This document shows, piece by piece, positions 25,247 through 34,217 of a stretch of DNA of 39,823 nucleotides. The first letter of the stretch is position 1; each line of letters starts with the position of its first letter. The notes beneath the pieces were generated by a model. It made no database searches. It was not told the origin of the DNA and saw only the letters and a list, made by a program, of their open reading frames with translations. Source of the DNA: Lachnospiraceae bacterium (GTDB lineage: Bacteria; Bacillota; Clostridia; Lachnospirales; Lachnospiraceae); assembly GCA_017418645.1 (NCBI GenBank), contig JAFOND010000028.1, positions 1 through 39,823 on the forward strand. Reading direction: 5' to 3'. A program made the position numbers and the translations under genes.

Positions 25247-25874
25247 AGGTCTTGTTACCGTATTATCCGGCTTTTCAGGTGCAGGAAAAGGCACGATCAT
25301 GAAGCACCTTCTGGAAGAATATCCGGATACATATTTCCTTTCAATCTCCGCAACGACAAGAACACCGAGACCCGGAGAACAGAACGGCAGAGAATACTTT
25401 TTTATGTCGGAAGCGGATTTTGAAAACATGATAGAGAACAACGATCTGCTTGAATACGCCAAATTCAACGGCAATTACTACGGAACACCCAAGGATTATG
25501 TTGAGGAGATGCTGGACGAAGGAAAGAATGTCCTTCTCGAAATAGAGGTCCAGGGCGCGCTTCAGGTAAAGAAGATATATCCGGAAGCACTTCTTCTTTT
25601 CGTAACACCGCCTTCAGCGGAAGAGCTGAAGAACAGGCTCGTCGGAAGACAGACGGATGATCCGGATGTTATTTTAAGCAGACTTTCCATAGCGTATGAC
25701 GAATCACATCTTATGGATAAATATGACTACCTCATCGTAAATTCCGAGATAGAGGATGCGGTTGAAGAAGTACATACAATAATCAATGCTGAACGTTACC
25801 GTACTGCCAGACGGACGGAAATGATAGAAAAAATGCAAAACGAACTTTTGCAGTATAAAAAAGGAGATAAATAA
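25236..25874 (+). CDS. gmk: Guanylate kinase
   Basis: A 212-residue enzyme that phosphorylates GMP to GDP. The P-loop GFSGAGKGT is at residues 12-20. The GMP-binding region has SISATTRTPRPGEQNGREYF, and lid elements SAEELKNRLVGRQTD follow. The start is GTG at 25236, supported by GAGGAGG inside the end of remA. rpoZ begins one base after the stop. Essential for nucleotide supply. Confidence 0.97.
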   Translation: MKSKGLVTVLSGFSGAGKGTIMKHLLEEYPDTYFLSISATTRTPRPGEQNGREYFFMSEADFENMIENNDLLEYAKFNGNYYGTPKDYVEEMLDEGKNVLLEIEVQGALQVKKIYPEALLLFVTPPSAEELKNRLVGRQTDDPDVILSRLSIAYDESHLMDKYDYLIVNSEIEDAVEEVHTIINAERYRTARRTEMIEKMQNELLQYKKGDK

Positions 25875-25875
25875 A

Positions 25876-26304
25876 ATGATACACCCTTCCTATGTTGAAC
25901 TTATGGACGTTGTTAACCATGAGGTTGAAAAGACCGGAGACCAGCCGGTTGTAAACAGCCGTTATTCAATCGTTACGGCTACGGCAAAAAGAGCACGCCA
26001 GATCATTGACGGCGCAGATCCTCTTATTCCCGAAGATGCCGGTGACAAGCCGCTTTCAATCGCCGTTGACGAATTATACAAGGGCAATTTAAAGATTCTT
26101 ACGGACGAAGAGATAAAGGTGGGCGAAGAGAAGAAAAAAGCTTACGAAGCCATGATGGAAAAGAAGCGTGAAGAAGAGCGCCTCGCACAGAAAGCCCGCG
26201 AAGAAGAAGAGAAAAAGAAAAGAGCATCGGAAGAAGACGATGATTTTGAAGATTCCGAAGACTTTGATGATGCGCCGGAAGATGAAACGGCTGATGAAGA
26301 GTGA
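25876..26304 (+). CDS. rpoZ: DNA-directed RNA polymerase omega subunit, with acidic C-terminal extension
   Basis: The omega fold covers about residues 1-85: HPSYVELMDVVNHEV, NSRYSIVTATAKRARQI, KPLSIAVDELYKGNLKI. It helps assemble RNA polymerase. The remaining ~55 residues are a charged helix (EEKKKAYEAMMEKKREEERL) followed by an aspartate/glutamate-rich tail, longer than a typical omega of 60-90 residues. The gene lies immediately after gmk (one base apart) and overlaps the rimO start (GTGA). Confidence 0.92.
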   Translation: MIHPSYVELMDVVNHEVEKTGDQPVVNSRYSIVTATAKRARQIIDGADPLIPEDAGDKPLSIAVDELYKGNLKILTDEEIKVGEEKKKAYEAMMEKKREEERLAQKAREEEEKKKRASEEDDDFEDSEDFDDAPEDETADEE

Positions 26305-27638
26305 AACTGTTTCTACAAAGTTTAGGCTGTGACAAAAATCTTTCGGATGCTGAGCATATGCTTTTTCTCATCCGGGAAAAAGGATATGAGATAACGGATG
26401 TACCCGAGGACGCGGATGTTGTATTGGTCAACACCTGTTGCTTCATAGCGGACGCATTGCAGGAGAGTATCGATTCCGTTTTATCATACGCATCGCTGAA
26501 AGAAACCGGAAACCTTAAAGCACTTTTGATCTCCGGCTGTATGGCACAGCGGTTCAAGGATGAAATAAGAAAAGAACTTCCGGAGATCGACGGTATAATC
26601 GGAATTAATTCAATAGATGAAGTATGTACGGCGATAGAAGAAGCCGTTTCCGGAAACAAAACGGAACACTTCAGACCGCTTTCCGACCGTCCTTCGGATA
26701 TAAAAGGAAGAACACTTTCAAGTGGGTCCGGTGTTGCATATTTAAAGATTGCGGAAGGCTGCAACAAGAATTGTTCTTATTGCATAATCCCCAGTGTACG
26801 GGGGCCATACAGAAGCATAGAAAAAGAAATACTCATTCGTGAAGCAAAAGAACTTGCAGAAGAAGGCGTAAAGGAACTTATCCTTGTTGCCCAGGAGACA
26901 ACGCTTTACGGAATAGACATTTATAAGAAAAAAGCGCTTCCGGAACTGTTATCCGAGTTGTCGGGGATTACCGGAATCGAATGGATAAGACTTATGTACT
27001 GTTATCCGGAGGAGATAGAAGACGAGCTTTTAATCTCGATAAGGGATAACAAAAAAGTATTACCGTACTTTGACATGCCGATCCAGCATGCTTCGGATAA
27101 GATTTTAAGAAGCATGGGACGACGGACAAACAAGTCCGAATTAGAAAATAAGATAAAGCGTATAAGGGAAATACTTCCCGATGTAACGTTAAGAACAACA
27201 ATAATCGCGGGATATCCCGGAGAAACGGAAGAAGACGTAAGCGAGCTTCTTGAATTTCTTTCAGAAGCAAAATTCGACAGATTAGGAGTTTTTGCTTACT
27301 CTCCGGAAGAAGGAACTTCGGCGGAAAAGATGCCCGATCAGGTCCCTGACGAGATAAAGCAGGAAAGACTTGAAAGAATAATGCTTCATCAGCAGGAAAT
27401 CTGCTTTAAAAAGAATGAAGACCAGATCGGAAAGGATCTTACTGCAATTATTGAAGGATACCTTCCCGATGAAAACGTATATGTGGGACGAACAAAAAGA
27501 GACGCTCCGGATATCGACGGTATGATCTTTATCGAAAATCTGCCGTTTGAACCTGTTTCCGGAACATTTGTAAACGTTAAAGTAACCGGACAGAGCGGTT
27601 ACGACCTGGTTGGAGAATACTATGAATCTACCGAATAA
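26301..27638 (+). CDS. rimO: Ribosomal protein uS12 methylthiotransferase RimO
   Basis: A 445-residue radical-SAM methylthiotransferase that modifies an aspartate of ribosomal protein uS12. The auxiliary-cluster cysteines are C10 (SLGCDKN), C46 (NTCCF) and C80 (SGCMAQ). The radical-SAM cysteines are C154, C158 and C161 in EGCNKNCSYCIIPSVRG. A C-terminal TRAM domain begins near residue 375. AQETTLYG is diagnostic of RimO rather than MiaB. The start is GTG at 26301, overlapping the rpoZ stop. Its end overlaps pgsA by 17 bases. Confidence 0.95.
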   Translation: MKLFLQSLGCDKNLSDAEHMLFLIREKGYEITDVPEDADVVLVNTCCFIADALQESIDSVLSYASLKETGNLKALLISGCMAQRFKDEIRKELPEIDGIIGINSIDEVCTAIEEAVSGNKTEHFRPLSDRPSDIKGRTLSSGSGVAYLKIAEGCNKNCSYCIIPSVRGPYRSIEKEILIREAKELAEEGVKELILVAQETTLYGIDIYKKKALPELLSELSGITGIEWIRLMYCYPEEIEDELLISIRDNKKVLPYFDMPIQHASDKILRSMGRRTNKSELENKIKRIREILPDVTLRTTIIAGYPGETEEDVSELLEFLSEAKFDRLGVFAYSPEEGTSAEKMPDQVPDEIKQERLERIMLHQQEICFKKNEDQIGKDLTAIIEGYLPDENVYVGRTKRDAPDIDGMIFIENLPFEPVSGTFVNVKVTGQSGYDLVGEYYESTE

Positions 27639-28164
27639 ACTTACAATACTTCGTGTAATAATGATCCCGTTTTTTGTGTTTTTCCTGCTGTTTAAGCCGG
27701 AAGAATTTACATACAGACTGATCGCCGATATCATATTTGTTCTGGCATCGCTCACGGATCTTTTGGACGGAAAGATTGCAAGAAAATATAATCTTGTAAC
27801 AAATTTCGGAAAATTTATGGATCCCCTTGCGGATAAGCTTCTGGTATGTTCGGCGCTTATTTGCCTTGTATCGCTTAAGCTTTTACCTGCCTGGATTGCG
27901 ATCATAATCATAAGCCGTGAGTTTATTATCAGCGGTTTCAGGCTTGTTGCTGCGGATAACGGAGTTGTTATTGCGGCATCGATGTGGGGCAAATTCAAGA
28001 CAACGTTCCAGATGATCATGATCATCGTTCTGGTGTTGAACTTTGATAATTACTATATGCATATTTTCGGAATCATCCTTATCGTCGTTGCAACGGCGCT
28101 TACGATAATCTCACTTATAGATTATATAGTTAAAAACAAGGATGTATTAAAGGAAACAAAGTAA
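27622..28164 (+). CDS. pgsA: CDP-diacylglycerol-glycerol-3-phosphate 3-phosphatidyltransferase
   Basis: A 180-residue membrane enzyme of phosphatidylglycerol synthesis. The CDP-alcohol phosphotransferase signature is complete: D46, D49-G50, A53-R54, G63, D67 and D71. It begins MNLPNKLTILRVIMIPFFVF, typical for PgsA. About five or six helices are seen. ATG at 27622 is chosen for TGGAG seven bases upstream, rather than the frame's earlier TTG. rsmD follows after one base. Confidence 0.95.
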   Translation: MNLPNKLTILRVIMIPFFVFFLLFKPEEFTYRLIADIIFVLASLTDLLDGKIARKYNLVTNFGKFMDPLADKLLVCSALICLVSLKLLPAWIAIIIISREFIISGFRLVAADNGVVIAASMWGKFKTTFQMIMIIVLVLNFDNYYMHIFGIILIVVATALTIISLIDYIVKNKDVLKETK

Positions 28165-28165
28165 T

Positions 28166-28723
28166 ATGCGGGTCATAGCAGGCGAAAAGAGAAGCATTCC
28201 TCTTTTATCCGTACCCGGAAAGGATACGCGTCCCACAACGGACAGGATAAAAGAAACTCTTTTTAACATAATATCCGCGGATGTTCCCGGATCAAACTTC
28301 CTGGATCTTTATGCGGGAAGCGGGCAGATCGGGATAGAAGCGCTTTCCCGAGGTGCAAAGTTTTGTGTTTTCGTTGAAAACGACAGGAATGCAGCCTCTG
28401 TTATAGAAAAGAACCTTAAAAAGACAAACCTGGAAGACTCGTCAAGACTTATCAACAGGGATGCGGAAGCGGCGCTTTCCGGACTTCGGCTTCAAAACGG
28501 TGTTTTTGACATTGTGTTTATTGATCCGCCATATGCACTGCATCGTGAAAAAGAATTGTTACAAAGGTTAAAAGACGAAGCTCTCATAGATGAGAACAGC
28601 GTTGTGATAATCGAAGCAGATATGAAGCGTGATGCAAACGAGATAATCGCGGAAGGCTTTGAACTTACAAGAGACAAGAGTTACAAAACAAACAGACATT
28701 TATTTTTAAGATTAACGACATGA
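28166..28723 (+). CDS. rsmD: 16S rRNA (guanine(966)-N(2))-methyltransferase RsmD
   Basis: A 185-residue SAM-dependent methyltransferase. It begins [14 protein letters not shown], followed by [14 protein letters not shown] (typical of RsmD). The SAM-binding loop is [19 protein letters not shown], and the catalytic motif D120-PPY123 lies in VFIDPPYAL. It methylates G966 of 16S rRNA. The pair rsmD-coaD is very common; here the two overlap by four bases (ATGA). Confidence 0.95.
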   Translation: MRVIAGEKRSIPLLSVPGKDTRPTTDRIKETLFNIISADVPGSNFLDLYAGSGQIGIEALSRGAKFCVFVENDRNAASVIEKNLKKTNLEDSSRLINRDAEAALSGLRLQNGVFDIVFIDPPYALHREKELLQRLKDEALIDENSVVIIEADMKRDANEIIAEGFELTRDKSYKTNRHLFLRLTT

Positions 28724-29196
28724 ATACAGCAATTTATCCCGGGAGTTTTGATCCCATAACATTCGGACACCTGGACATCATCAAAAGATCATCGAAATTA
28801 TTTGAAAAGCTGATCATCGGTGTGTTGAACAACAGCCAGAAGAAATCGCTCTTTACGATTGATGAGCGGGTTTCGATGATAAAGGATGTGGTAAAAGATC
28901 TTGATAACGTATATGTATTGCCTTTTACCGGTCTTACCATAGATTTTGCAAGATCCTGCGATGCGCGTGTTATTATAAGAGGCCTTCGTGCCGTAACGGA
29001 CTTTGAATACGAATTGCAGATTGCGCAGACAAACCGGGTTGAGTATCCCGAAATAGAGACCCTGTTCCTTACAACGGACCTGAAATATTCATACCTTTCA
29101 TCAACGGTTGTGCGGGAATTTGCAAGCTACGGCGGAGACATAACAAAGTTTGTACCGGAGGAGATCATTCCTCTGATAAAGGATAAATATAAATAA
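28720..29196 (+). CDS. coaD: Phosphopantetheine adenylyltransferase
   Basis: A 158-residue enzyme that adenylates 4'-phosphopantetheine to dephospho-CoA, the penultimate step of coenzyme A synthesis. The nucleotidyltransferase motif is [15 protein letters not shown] (T14, H17). [16 protein letters not shown] and [17 protein letters not shown] (the ISSTxxR region) follow. Normal length. The stop is 16 bases before the next gene. Confidence 0.97.
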   Translation: MNTAIYPGSFDPITFGHLDIIKRSSKLFEKLIIGVLNNSQKKSLFTIDERVSMIKDVVKDLDNVYVLPFTGLTIDFARSCDARVIIRGLRAVTDFEYELQIAQTNRVEYPEIETLFLTTDLKYSYLSSTVVREFASYGGDITKFVPEEIIPLIKDKYK

Positions 29197-29211
29197 GTAG
29201 GAGAGTGGATT

Positions 29212-29865
29212 ATGGCAAGTAAAATTGAAGAGATCATCGAGGAGATCGAGGACTACATCGACACCTGTAAACCTGCGATGCTTTCAAGCGATAAGATCGT
29301 CGTAAACAGGCAGGATCTTGATACGCTTCTGGAGGAGCTTAAATCGACTACTCCGGACGAAATAAAGCGTTATCAGCGTATCATAAACAACAAGGAAAAC
29401 ATCCTTGCGGAGGCTCGTACAAAGGCCGACGAAATTATCGCCAAGGCTCAGATCAAGGAAAACGAGCTTGTAAGCGAGCATCAGATCATGCAACAGGCTT
29501 ATGCTCAGGCTAACGAGATTGTTTCGATAGCAACAAAGAATGCTCAGGAAATGATCGACAAGGCTACGCGTGATGCAAACAACATTCGCGAGAGCGCAAT
29601 GAATTATACGGATGAGCTCTTAAAGAACGTGGAAGAAGTTATATCCGGTTCAATGGAAACAACAAAGACCAGAATGGAATCATATCTCGGTACAATGCAA
29701 AAGTACCTGGATATCGTTGTTTCCAACAGAGAAGACTTAAATCCCGAGCCTCAGAAAAAACCCTCTCCTGCTCCTCAGGTGGTTTCAAATGATGCAGGAC
29801 CCGAAATCCCCATGGCAAAGAGCGGTCCGGGAAAGATTTCGGACGAGTTTTTCAATAAAGAATAA
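29212..29865 (+). CDS. Coiled-coil protein of unknown function (annotated in relatives as ATPase subunit H or DivIVA-like)
   Basis: A 217-residue, highly charged protein predicted almost fully helical from about 1 to 175, with heptad-like stretches (TKADEIIAKAQIKENELVSE and ATKNAQEMIDKATRDANNI), then a disordered proline-rich tail. Similar proteins downstream of coaD in Clostridia are labelled vacuolar H+-ATPase subunit H or DivIVA-like only because of the coiled coil. No ATPase motif and no membrane segment are present. A role as a scaffold is possible, but the function is unknown. A terminator follows 7 bases after the stop. Confidence 0.8.
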   Translation: MASKIEEIIEEIEDYIDTCKPAMLSSDKIVVNRQDLDTLLEELKSTTPDEIKRYQRIINNKENILAEARTKADEIIAKAQIKENELVSEHQIMQQAYAQANEIVSIATKNAQEMIDKATRDANNIRESAMNYTDELLKNVEEVISGSMETTKTRMESYLGTMQKYLDIVVSNREDLNPEPQKKPSPAPQVVSNDAGPEIPMAKSGPGKISDEFFNKE

Positions 29866-29872
29866 GATATAT

Positions 29873-29900
29873 AGAGCTTCGCTCTGCGGGGCTCTTTTTT
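29873..29900 (+). terminator. Rho-independent terminator between the coaD operon and the RluA-type gene
   Basis: A 10-bp stem, AGAGCTTCGC with GCGGGGCTCT (two G-U pairs), loop TCT, is followed by TTTTT. The next start codon is only 18 bases downstream. Confidence 0.75.
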
Positions 29901-29918
29901 ACGGTTATAAAGGAAACT

Positions 29919-30845
29919 ATGAAAGAAATCCGGATAGAAAAAAAGGACGAGGATCAGAGACTCGACAAATACTTAAAAAAATTACTCAGAAACGCATCTT
30001 CCGGTTTTCTGTATAAAATGCTGAGAAAGAAGAATATCGTTTTAAACGATAAAAAAGCGGACGGATCCGAGATCGTAAAAGAAGGAGATTCAATAAAACT
30101 TTATCTTTCAGATGAAACATTTGAAAAGTTTTCCGGAAGCGACGCAAGTCAAAATCTTCTTAAAGAAATCGGTAAGTTACCGTTTGATGACATATCCATC
30201 GTTTATGAAGATGATGATATTCTTGCGGCAAACAAACCGGCAGGCCTTTTATCCCAGGGAAACGGAAATCTTCCTTCCCTGAACGAAAAACTGATCTCAT
30301 ATCTATACAGCAAAGGTGAGATCACGGAAGAAAGCTTTAAAGTATTCCGCCCCTCCGTTCAGAACAGAATAGACAGAAACACCACGGGTATCGTACTTTT
30401 TGCAAAGACTCTGAAGGGTGCAAAATTCCTTTCCGAAGAAATAAAAGAAAGAAAAATCGAAAAATACTATACATGTACGGTACACGGGAAAGCCCCCGAT
30501 GATCTTTCGGGAGAGCTGTTTCTGAAAAAAGACGAAAGCACAAATACCGTTTCGATCTCAAAAGAAAAAATGCCCGGATATGTTCCGGTAAGAACGGATT
30601 TTAAAGTTCTTTCATACACAAAAGATTCAGATACAACGTATATTGAAGCAAAGCTTTATACAGGAAAAACACACCAGATAAGAGCAACGCTTTCCTTTCT
30701 GGGCTACCCGATTGTGGGAGATGCAAAGTACGGGAATGTTGAAAAAGACAGAAAACTGAAGATCAAAAAGAATAGAATGTATCTTCATGCGAAGAAAATT
30801 GTTCTTTCCGACGGCCGCGAATTTACGGCGCCGGAACCGGAGTAA
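29919..30845 (+). CDS. RluA family (RluC/RluD-like) pseudouridine synthase
   Basis: A 308-residue protein. The N-terminal S4 domain (about 11-63, DQRLDKYLKKLL) precedes the catalytic domain. The signature RIDRNTTGIVLFAK carries catalytic D152; the usual RLDRxTSG is slightly altered. YEDDDILAANKPAGLLSQ precedes it, and KTHQIRATLSFLGYPIVGD is near the end. It isomerises uridines in rRNA or tRNA; the target site is not predictable. The ribosome-binding site AAAGGA lies 4 bases before the ATG and very close to the preceding terminator. The next gene starts 5 bases after its stop. Confidence 0.92.
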   Translation: MKEIRIEKKDEDQRLDKYLKKLLRNASSGFLYKMLRKKNIVLNDKKADGSEIVKEGDSIKLYLSDETFEKFSGSDASQNLLKEIGKLPFDDISIVYEDDDILAANKPAGLLSQGNGNLPSLNEKLISYLYSKGEITEESFKVFRPSVQNRIDRNTTGIVLFAKTLKGAKFLSEEIKERKIEKYYTCTVHGKAPDDLSGELFLKKDESTNTVSISKEKMPGYVPVRTDFKVLSYTKDSDTTYIEAKLYTGKTHQIRATLSFLGYPIVGDAKYGNVEKDRKLKIKKNRMYLHAKKIVLSDGREFTAPEPE

Positions 30846-30850
30846 CAAAC

Positions 30851-31384
30851 ATGGCAACCTGGTCATCCAGAGGACTTCGCGGATCATCTCTCGAAGACCT
30901 TTTAAATAAAACAAACGAAATATACAGAGAAAAGCATCTTGCGCTGGTGCAAAAGATACCGACTCCCATAACACCCGTGGAGATGGATTCAAAGTCCCGC
31001 CACATAACTCTTGCGTATTTCGACCAAAAGAGCACTGTAGACTATATCGGCGTTGTACAGGGGATTCCCGTATGCTTTGATGCAAAAGAGTGTAAGGAAG
31101 ATACCTTCCCCCTTGCAAACATTCATGAACATCAGATGAATTTCATGAAGGATTTTGAGGCGCAGGAAGGAATAGCATTTTTTCTCATTAATTTTACGGA
31201 CAGAAGAGACTATTATTATCTTAGATACAGCGAAGCCGAAAACTATTTTGAAAGAGAAAAAAAGGGCGGAAGAAAGAGTTTCAGAAGAGACGAACTCGAT
31301 GAAGAATACTTTTTTTCCGAAGAAAAAGGATTCATGATACCCTATCTTAAGATGATTCAAAAAGATTTAGACGAAAGAGAGTAA
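30851..31384 (+). CDS. recU: Holliday junction resolvase RecU-like
   Basis: A 177-residue protein. The motif order matches RecU: LEDLLNKTNEIYREKHLALV, then KIPTP, then STVDYIG with D64, CFDAKECK with D77 and K79, and FPLANIHEHQ. The usual glutamate of the E-x-K pair is aspartate here. RecU cleaves four-way junctions with RuvAB in Firmicutes, and ruvAB are also in this window but in another operon. It lacks part of the N-terminal arm seen in Bacillus RecU. It is followed after 6 bases by the his block. Confidence 0.88.
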   Translation: MATWSSRGLRGSSLEDLLNKTNEIYREKHLALVQKIPTPITPVEMDSKSRHITLAYFDQKSTVDYIGVVQGIPVCFDAKECKEDTFPLANIHEHQMNFMKDFEAQEGIAFFLINFTDRRDYYYLRYSEAENYFEREKKGGRKSFRRDELDEEYFFSEEKGFMIPYLKMIQKDLDERE

Positions 31385-31390
31385 AAACAT

Positions 31391-32902
31391 ATGAACGAAC
31401 GACTGCTCCACACACCCGACGGTGTACGCGATATTTACGAAGCAGAATACAAAGAAAAGAAAGCCCTTACGGATAAACTGTTTTCCATAGTAAAAGAAAA
31501 CGGCTATGATCCCATCGAAACGCCCACATTTGAATATTTTGACATATTCAGCCGCGGAGCGGGACAGACACCTTCAAAAGAGCTTTATAAGTTCGACGAC
31601 AGAGAGGGAAGGACACTTGTTCTTCGTCCGGACTTTACGCCTGCCGTTGCCCGGACGGTTTCAAACTATTTCAAAGAAACGGATAAAGTCCGCCTTTGCT
31701 ATAACGGAAACGTATATCGAAACAATAACAATCTACAGGGCAGGATGAAAGAGAGCACGCAGCTCGGAGCGGAAATCTTCGGCGAATCCAACATCGAATC
31801 CGATGCCGAGATGATAGCGCTTTCCGTTAAGCTTTTAAAAGCTTCCGGGCTTTCAAGGTTCATAATCGGAATAAGCCATGCGGATCTTGTCAGAGAACTT
31901 ACGGATTACAACGATTATAAGTCCTATAATGACCCGAAAGAACTGGAAGACTCTTTAAAAGATAACGCAAAATACGACAGTATAAAGAATGCCCTCGATT
32001 ATCTTTCGAAGCTTGATGATAAGCTTAAATCCTTTGAGGTCGACGGGTTTGTGGCATATGAACCGGGTATAAGCGGAAACTATAATTATTACACAGGAAT
32101 CCTGTTTTCCGGATATACCTTCGGTACGGGCGAGCCCATAATAAAGGGCGGAAGATATGACGATATAATGACATATTTCGGAAAGAATATGCCGGCTCTC
32201 GGATTTGCCGTTGAAATCGACAACCTTTTGATGGCCCTTAACAATGTCCGAAATGACGATTATCTTACCGTGGCCCTGGGAAAAGGACGTCTTTCAAAGA
32301 AGGCAATGGAATTCTTTAAAGAATGTGGCATCCCCTGTGATGAAATGGATGAACCGGGGACAAGAAAGCTTATCTTTACAAACGAAGAAAAGAAATACAG
32401 ATTTTTCCTTGCCAAAGGTCCGGATGTGCCGACATACGTGGAATACGGAGCTGCGGACATCGGAATAGTGGGAGCGGATACGATTTACGAAGAAAACAGA
32501 AACGTTTATGAGGTAACGGATCTTTTATTCGGAAAATGCAGAATGTGTATCTGCGGTCCAGCAGAGGCAAAGGAACTCCTTAACAGTGGCAAACAGATAC
32601 GGGTTGCCACAAAATATCCGCACATAGCAAAAGACTATTTTTACAACGTTAAACAACAGACAGTCGAAATAATAAAGCTTAACGGATCCATAGAACTTGC
32701 TCCCATCGTGGGACTTTCGGATGTTATCTGCGATATTGTGGAGACCGGAAGCACTCTTAAGGAAAACGGTCTTGTTGTTTTGGAAGAGGTTAAAGATCTT
32801 TCCGCAAGAATGATAGTAAACACCGTTTCCATGCAAATGGAAAACAAACGGATAACCGCTCTGATAGATGATTTCAATAAGGCTGTAAACTCTGAAAAAT
32901 AA
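31391..32902 (+). CDS. hisZG: Fusion of HisZ (ATP phosphoribosyltransferase regulatory subunit) and short-form HisG
   Basis: A 503-residue protein. Residues 1-~285 are a class II synthetase-like HisZ: RTLVLRPDFTPAVAR (motif 1-2), RLCYNGNVYR, FVAYEPGISGNYNYYTG, IIKGGRYDDIM and LGFAVEID (motif 3). The region between motif 2 and the YEPGI stretch is shorter than in usual HisZ. Residues ~290-503 are a short HisG: LTVALGKGRLSKKAMEF, YVEYGAADIGIVG, FGKCRMCICGP and the PRPP loop DIVETGSTLKENG. The enzyme starts histidine synthesis (ATP plus PRPP). Short HisG needs HisZ, so a fusion is functionally sensible. There is no linker and no frameshift. The next gene is hisD. Confidence 0.9.
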   Translation: MNERLLHTPDGVRDIYEAEYKEKKALTDKLFSIVKENGYDPIETPTFEYFDIFSRGAGQTPSKELYKFDDREGRTLVLRPDFTPAVARTVSNYFKETDKVRLCYNGNVYRNNNNLQGRMKESTQLGAEIFGESNIESDAEMIALSVKLLKASGLSRFIIGISHADLVRELTDYNDYKSYNDPKELEDSLKDNAKYDSIKNALDYLSKLDDKLKSFEVDGFVAYEPGISGNYNYYTGILFSGYTFGTGEPIIKGGRYDDIMTYFGKNMPALGFAVEIDNLLMALNNVRNDDYLTVALGKGRLSKKAMEFFKECGIPCDEMDEPGTRKLIFTNEEKKYRFFLAKGPDVPTYVEYGAADIGIVGADTIYEENRNVYEVTDLLFGKCRMCICGPAEAKELLNSGKQIRVATKYPHIAKDYFYNVKQQTVEIIKLNGSIELAPIVGLSDVICDIVETGSTLKENGLVVLEEVKDLSARMIVNTVSMQMENKRITALIDDFNKAVNSEK

Positions 32903-32922
32903 GTATCAAAAAGGAAATAAAA

Positions 32923-34215
32923 ATGAGAATCGAAAAATTAAACGAAAGCAGCATAAAAGCCCTTAAAGAAAACCTTTTAAAACGCTCTCCGGACAGTTTT
33001 CCGGAACAGGAAAAGATTGTTCGCGACATTATCGAATCGGTAAAAAAAGGCGGAGACAGTGCGCTTTTTGAGTACACGAAAAAATTTGACGGCGCAGACA
33101 TCGATAAAAGCAACATACTTGTAACAAAAGAAGAGATCGATGCAGCATATAAAGAGGTTTCTCCGGAGCTTATAGACGTTATAAAGAAAGCCATCGTACG
33201 TATCAGGGCTTTCCATGAAAAACAGAAACAGAAGAGTTGGATAGACACGGAAGATAACGGAGCAATACTTGGACAGAGAGTTACTCCCCTTGAAAGAGTT
33301 GGCGTATATGTTCCCGGCGGAAAAGCAGCTTATCCTTCCTCCGTACTTATGAACGTTATTCCTGCTCATGTTGCGGGTGTATCCGAGATCATCATGACAA
33401 CGCCCTGTGACAAGACCGGGAAGGTTTATCCCCAGACACTTGTTGCCGCAAACGAGGCAGGAGTGGATAAAATATATAAAGCGGGCGGAGCACAAGCTGT
33501 TGCTGCCCTTGCTTTCGGAACGGAATCCATACCGAAGTGCGACAAGATAACCGGGCCCGGAAACATCTTTGTTGCTCTTGCAAAAAAGGCTGTATACGGA
33601 AACTGCAGCATAGATTCAGTTGCGGGACCAAGCGAGATTCTTGTGTTGGCGGATGAAACCGCAAATCCCAGATATGTTGCCGCAGACCTTCTTTCCCAGG
33701 CGGAACATGACCAGATGGCTTCCGCCATACTTATAACCACATCAAGGGAGATTGCCGAAAAAACAAACGAAGAGATCAAAGATTTTCTTCACAAACTTGA
33801 AAGAAGAGATATAATAGAAGAGTCATTAAAGAATTACGGAATGATCCTTGTTGCGGACAATATGGAAGATGCGATAGACGGTGTTAACATCATTGCCTCC
33901 GAGCATCTTGAGATCCTTACAAAAGATCCGTTCAACACCATGACAAAGATTAAAAATGCGGGAGCGATGTTCCTGGGAGAATTCTCTTCCGAGCCCCTGG
34001 GCGACTATTTCGCCGGACCGAACCATGTTCTCCCGACGAACGGAACGGCAAAGTTCTTCTCGGCTCTTTCCGTTGACGACTTTATAAAAAAGCAGAGTAT
34101 TATCGCGTTTTCAAGAGAAGCGCTTGAAGAAATACACGAAGATATCGAAACATTTGCAAAATGCGAACAATTAACAGCACATGCTAATTCAATACACGTA
34201 AGATTTGAGGATTAA
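32923..34215 (+). CDS. hisD: Histidinol dehydrogenase
   Basis: A 430-residue enzyme for the last two steps of histidine synthesis. The family features are in order: RVGVYVPGGKAAYPSSVLMN, QAVAALAFGTE, GPGNIFVALAKK, AGPSEILVLADE (start of the nucleotide-binding half), DLLSQAEHD (metal-binding region), SEHLEI and GPNHVLPT. Full length. AAAAGGAAA precedes the ATG. hisB follows after two bases. Confidence 0.97.
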   Translation: MRIEKLNESSIKALKENLLKRSPDSFPEQEKIVRDIIESVKKGGDSALFEYTKKFDGADIDKSNILVTKEEIDAAYKEVSPELIDVIKKAIVRIRAFHEKQKQKSWIDTEDNGAILGQRVTPLERVGVYVPGGKAAYPSSVLMNVIPAHVAGVSEIIMTTPCDKTGKVYPQTLVAANEAGVDKIYKAGGAQAVAALAFGTESIPKCDKITGPGNIFVALAKKAVYGNCSIDSVAGPSEILVLADETANPRYVAADLLSQAEHDQMASAILITTSREIAEKTNEEIKDFLHKLERRDIIEESLKNYGMILVADNMEDAIDGVNIIASEHLEILTKDPFNTMTKIKNAGAMFLGEFSSEPLGDYFAGPNHVLPTNGTAKFFSALSVDDFIKKQSIIAFSREALEEIHEDIETFAKCEQLTAHANSIHVRFED

Positions 34216-34217
34216 AA

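Noticed and set aside
27282-28025. Long open frame on the minus strand opposite rimO/pgsA
   Set aside because: The plus strand encodes two well-recognised enzymes with motifs; the antisense frame has no ribosome-binding site or recognisable domain.
31104-31120. ACCTTCCCCCTTG in recU looks like half of the same hairpin
   Set aside because: It encodes the conserved RecU motif FPLAN and has no matching arm.
31385-31391. T-box or his leader upstream of hisZG
   Set aside because: Only six bases separate recU and hisZG, too short for any leader structure.
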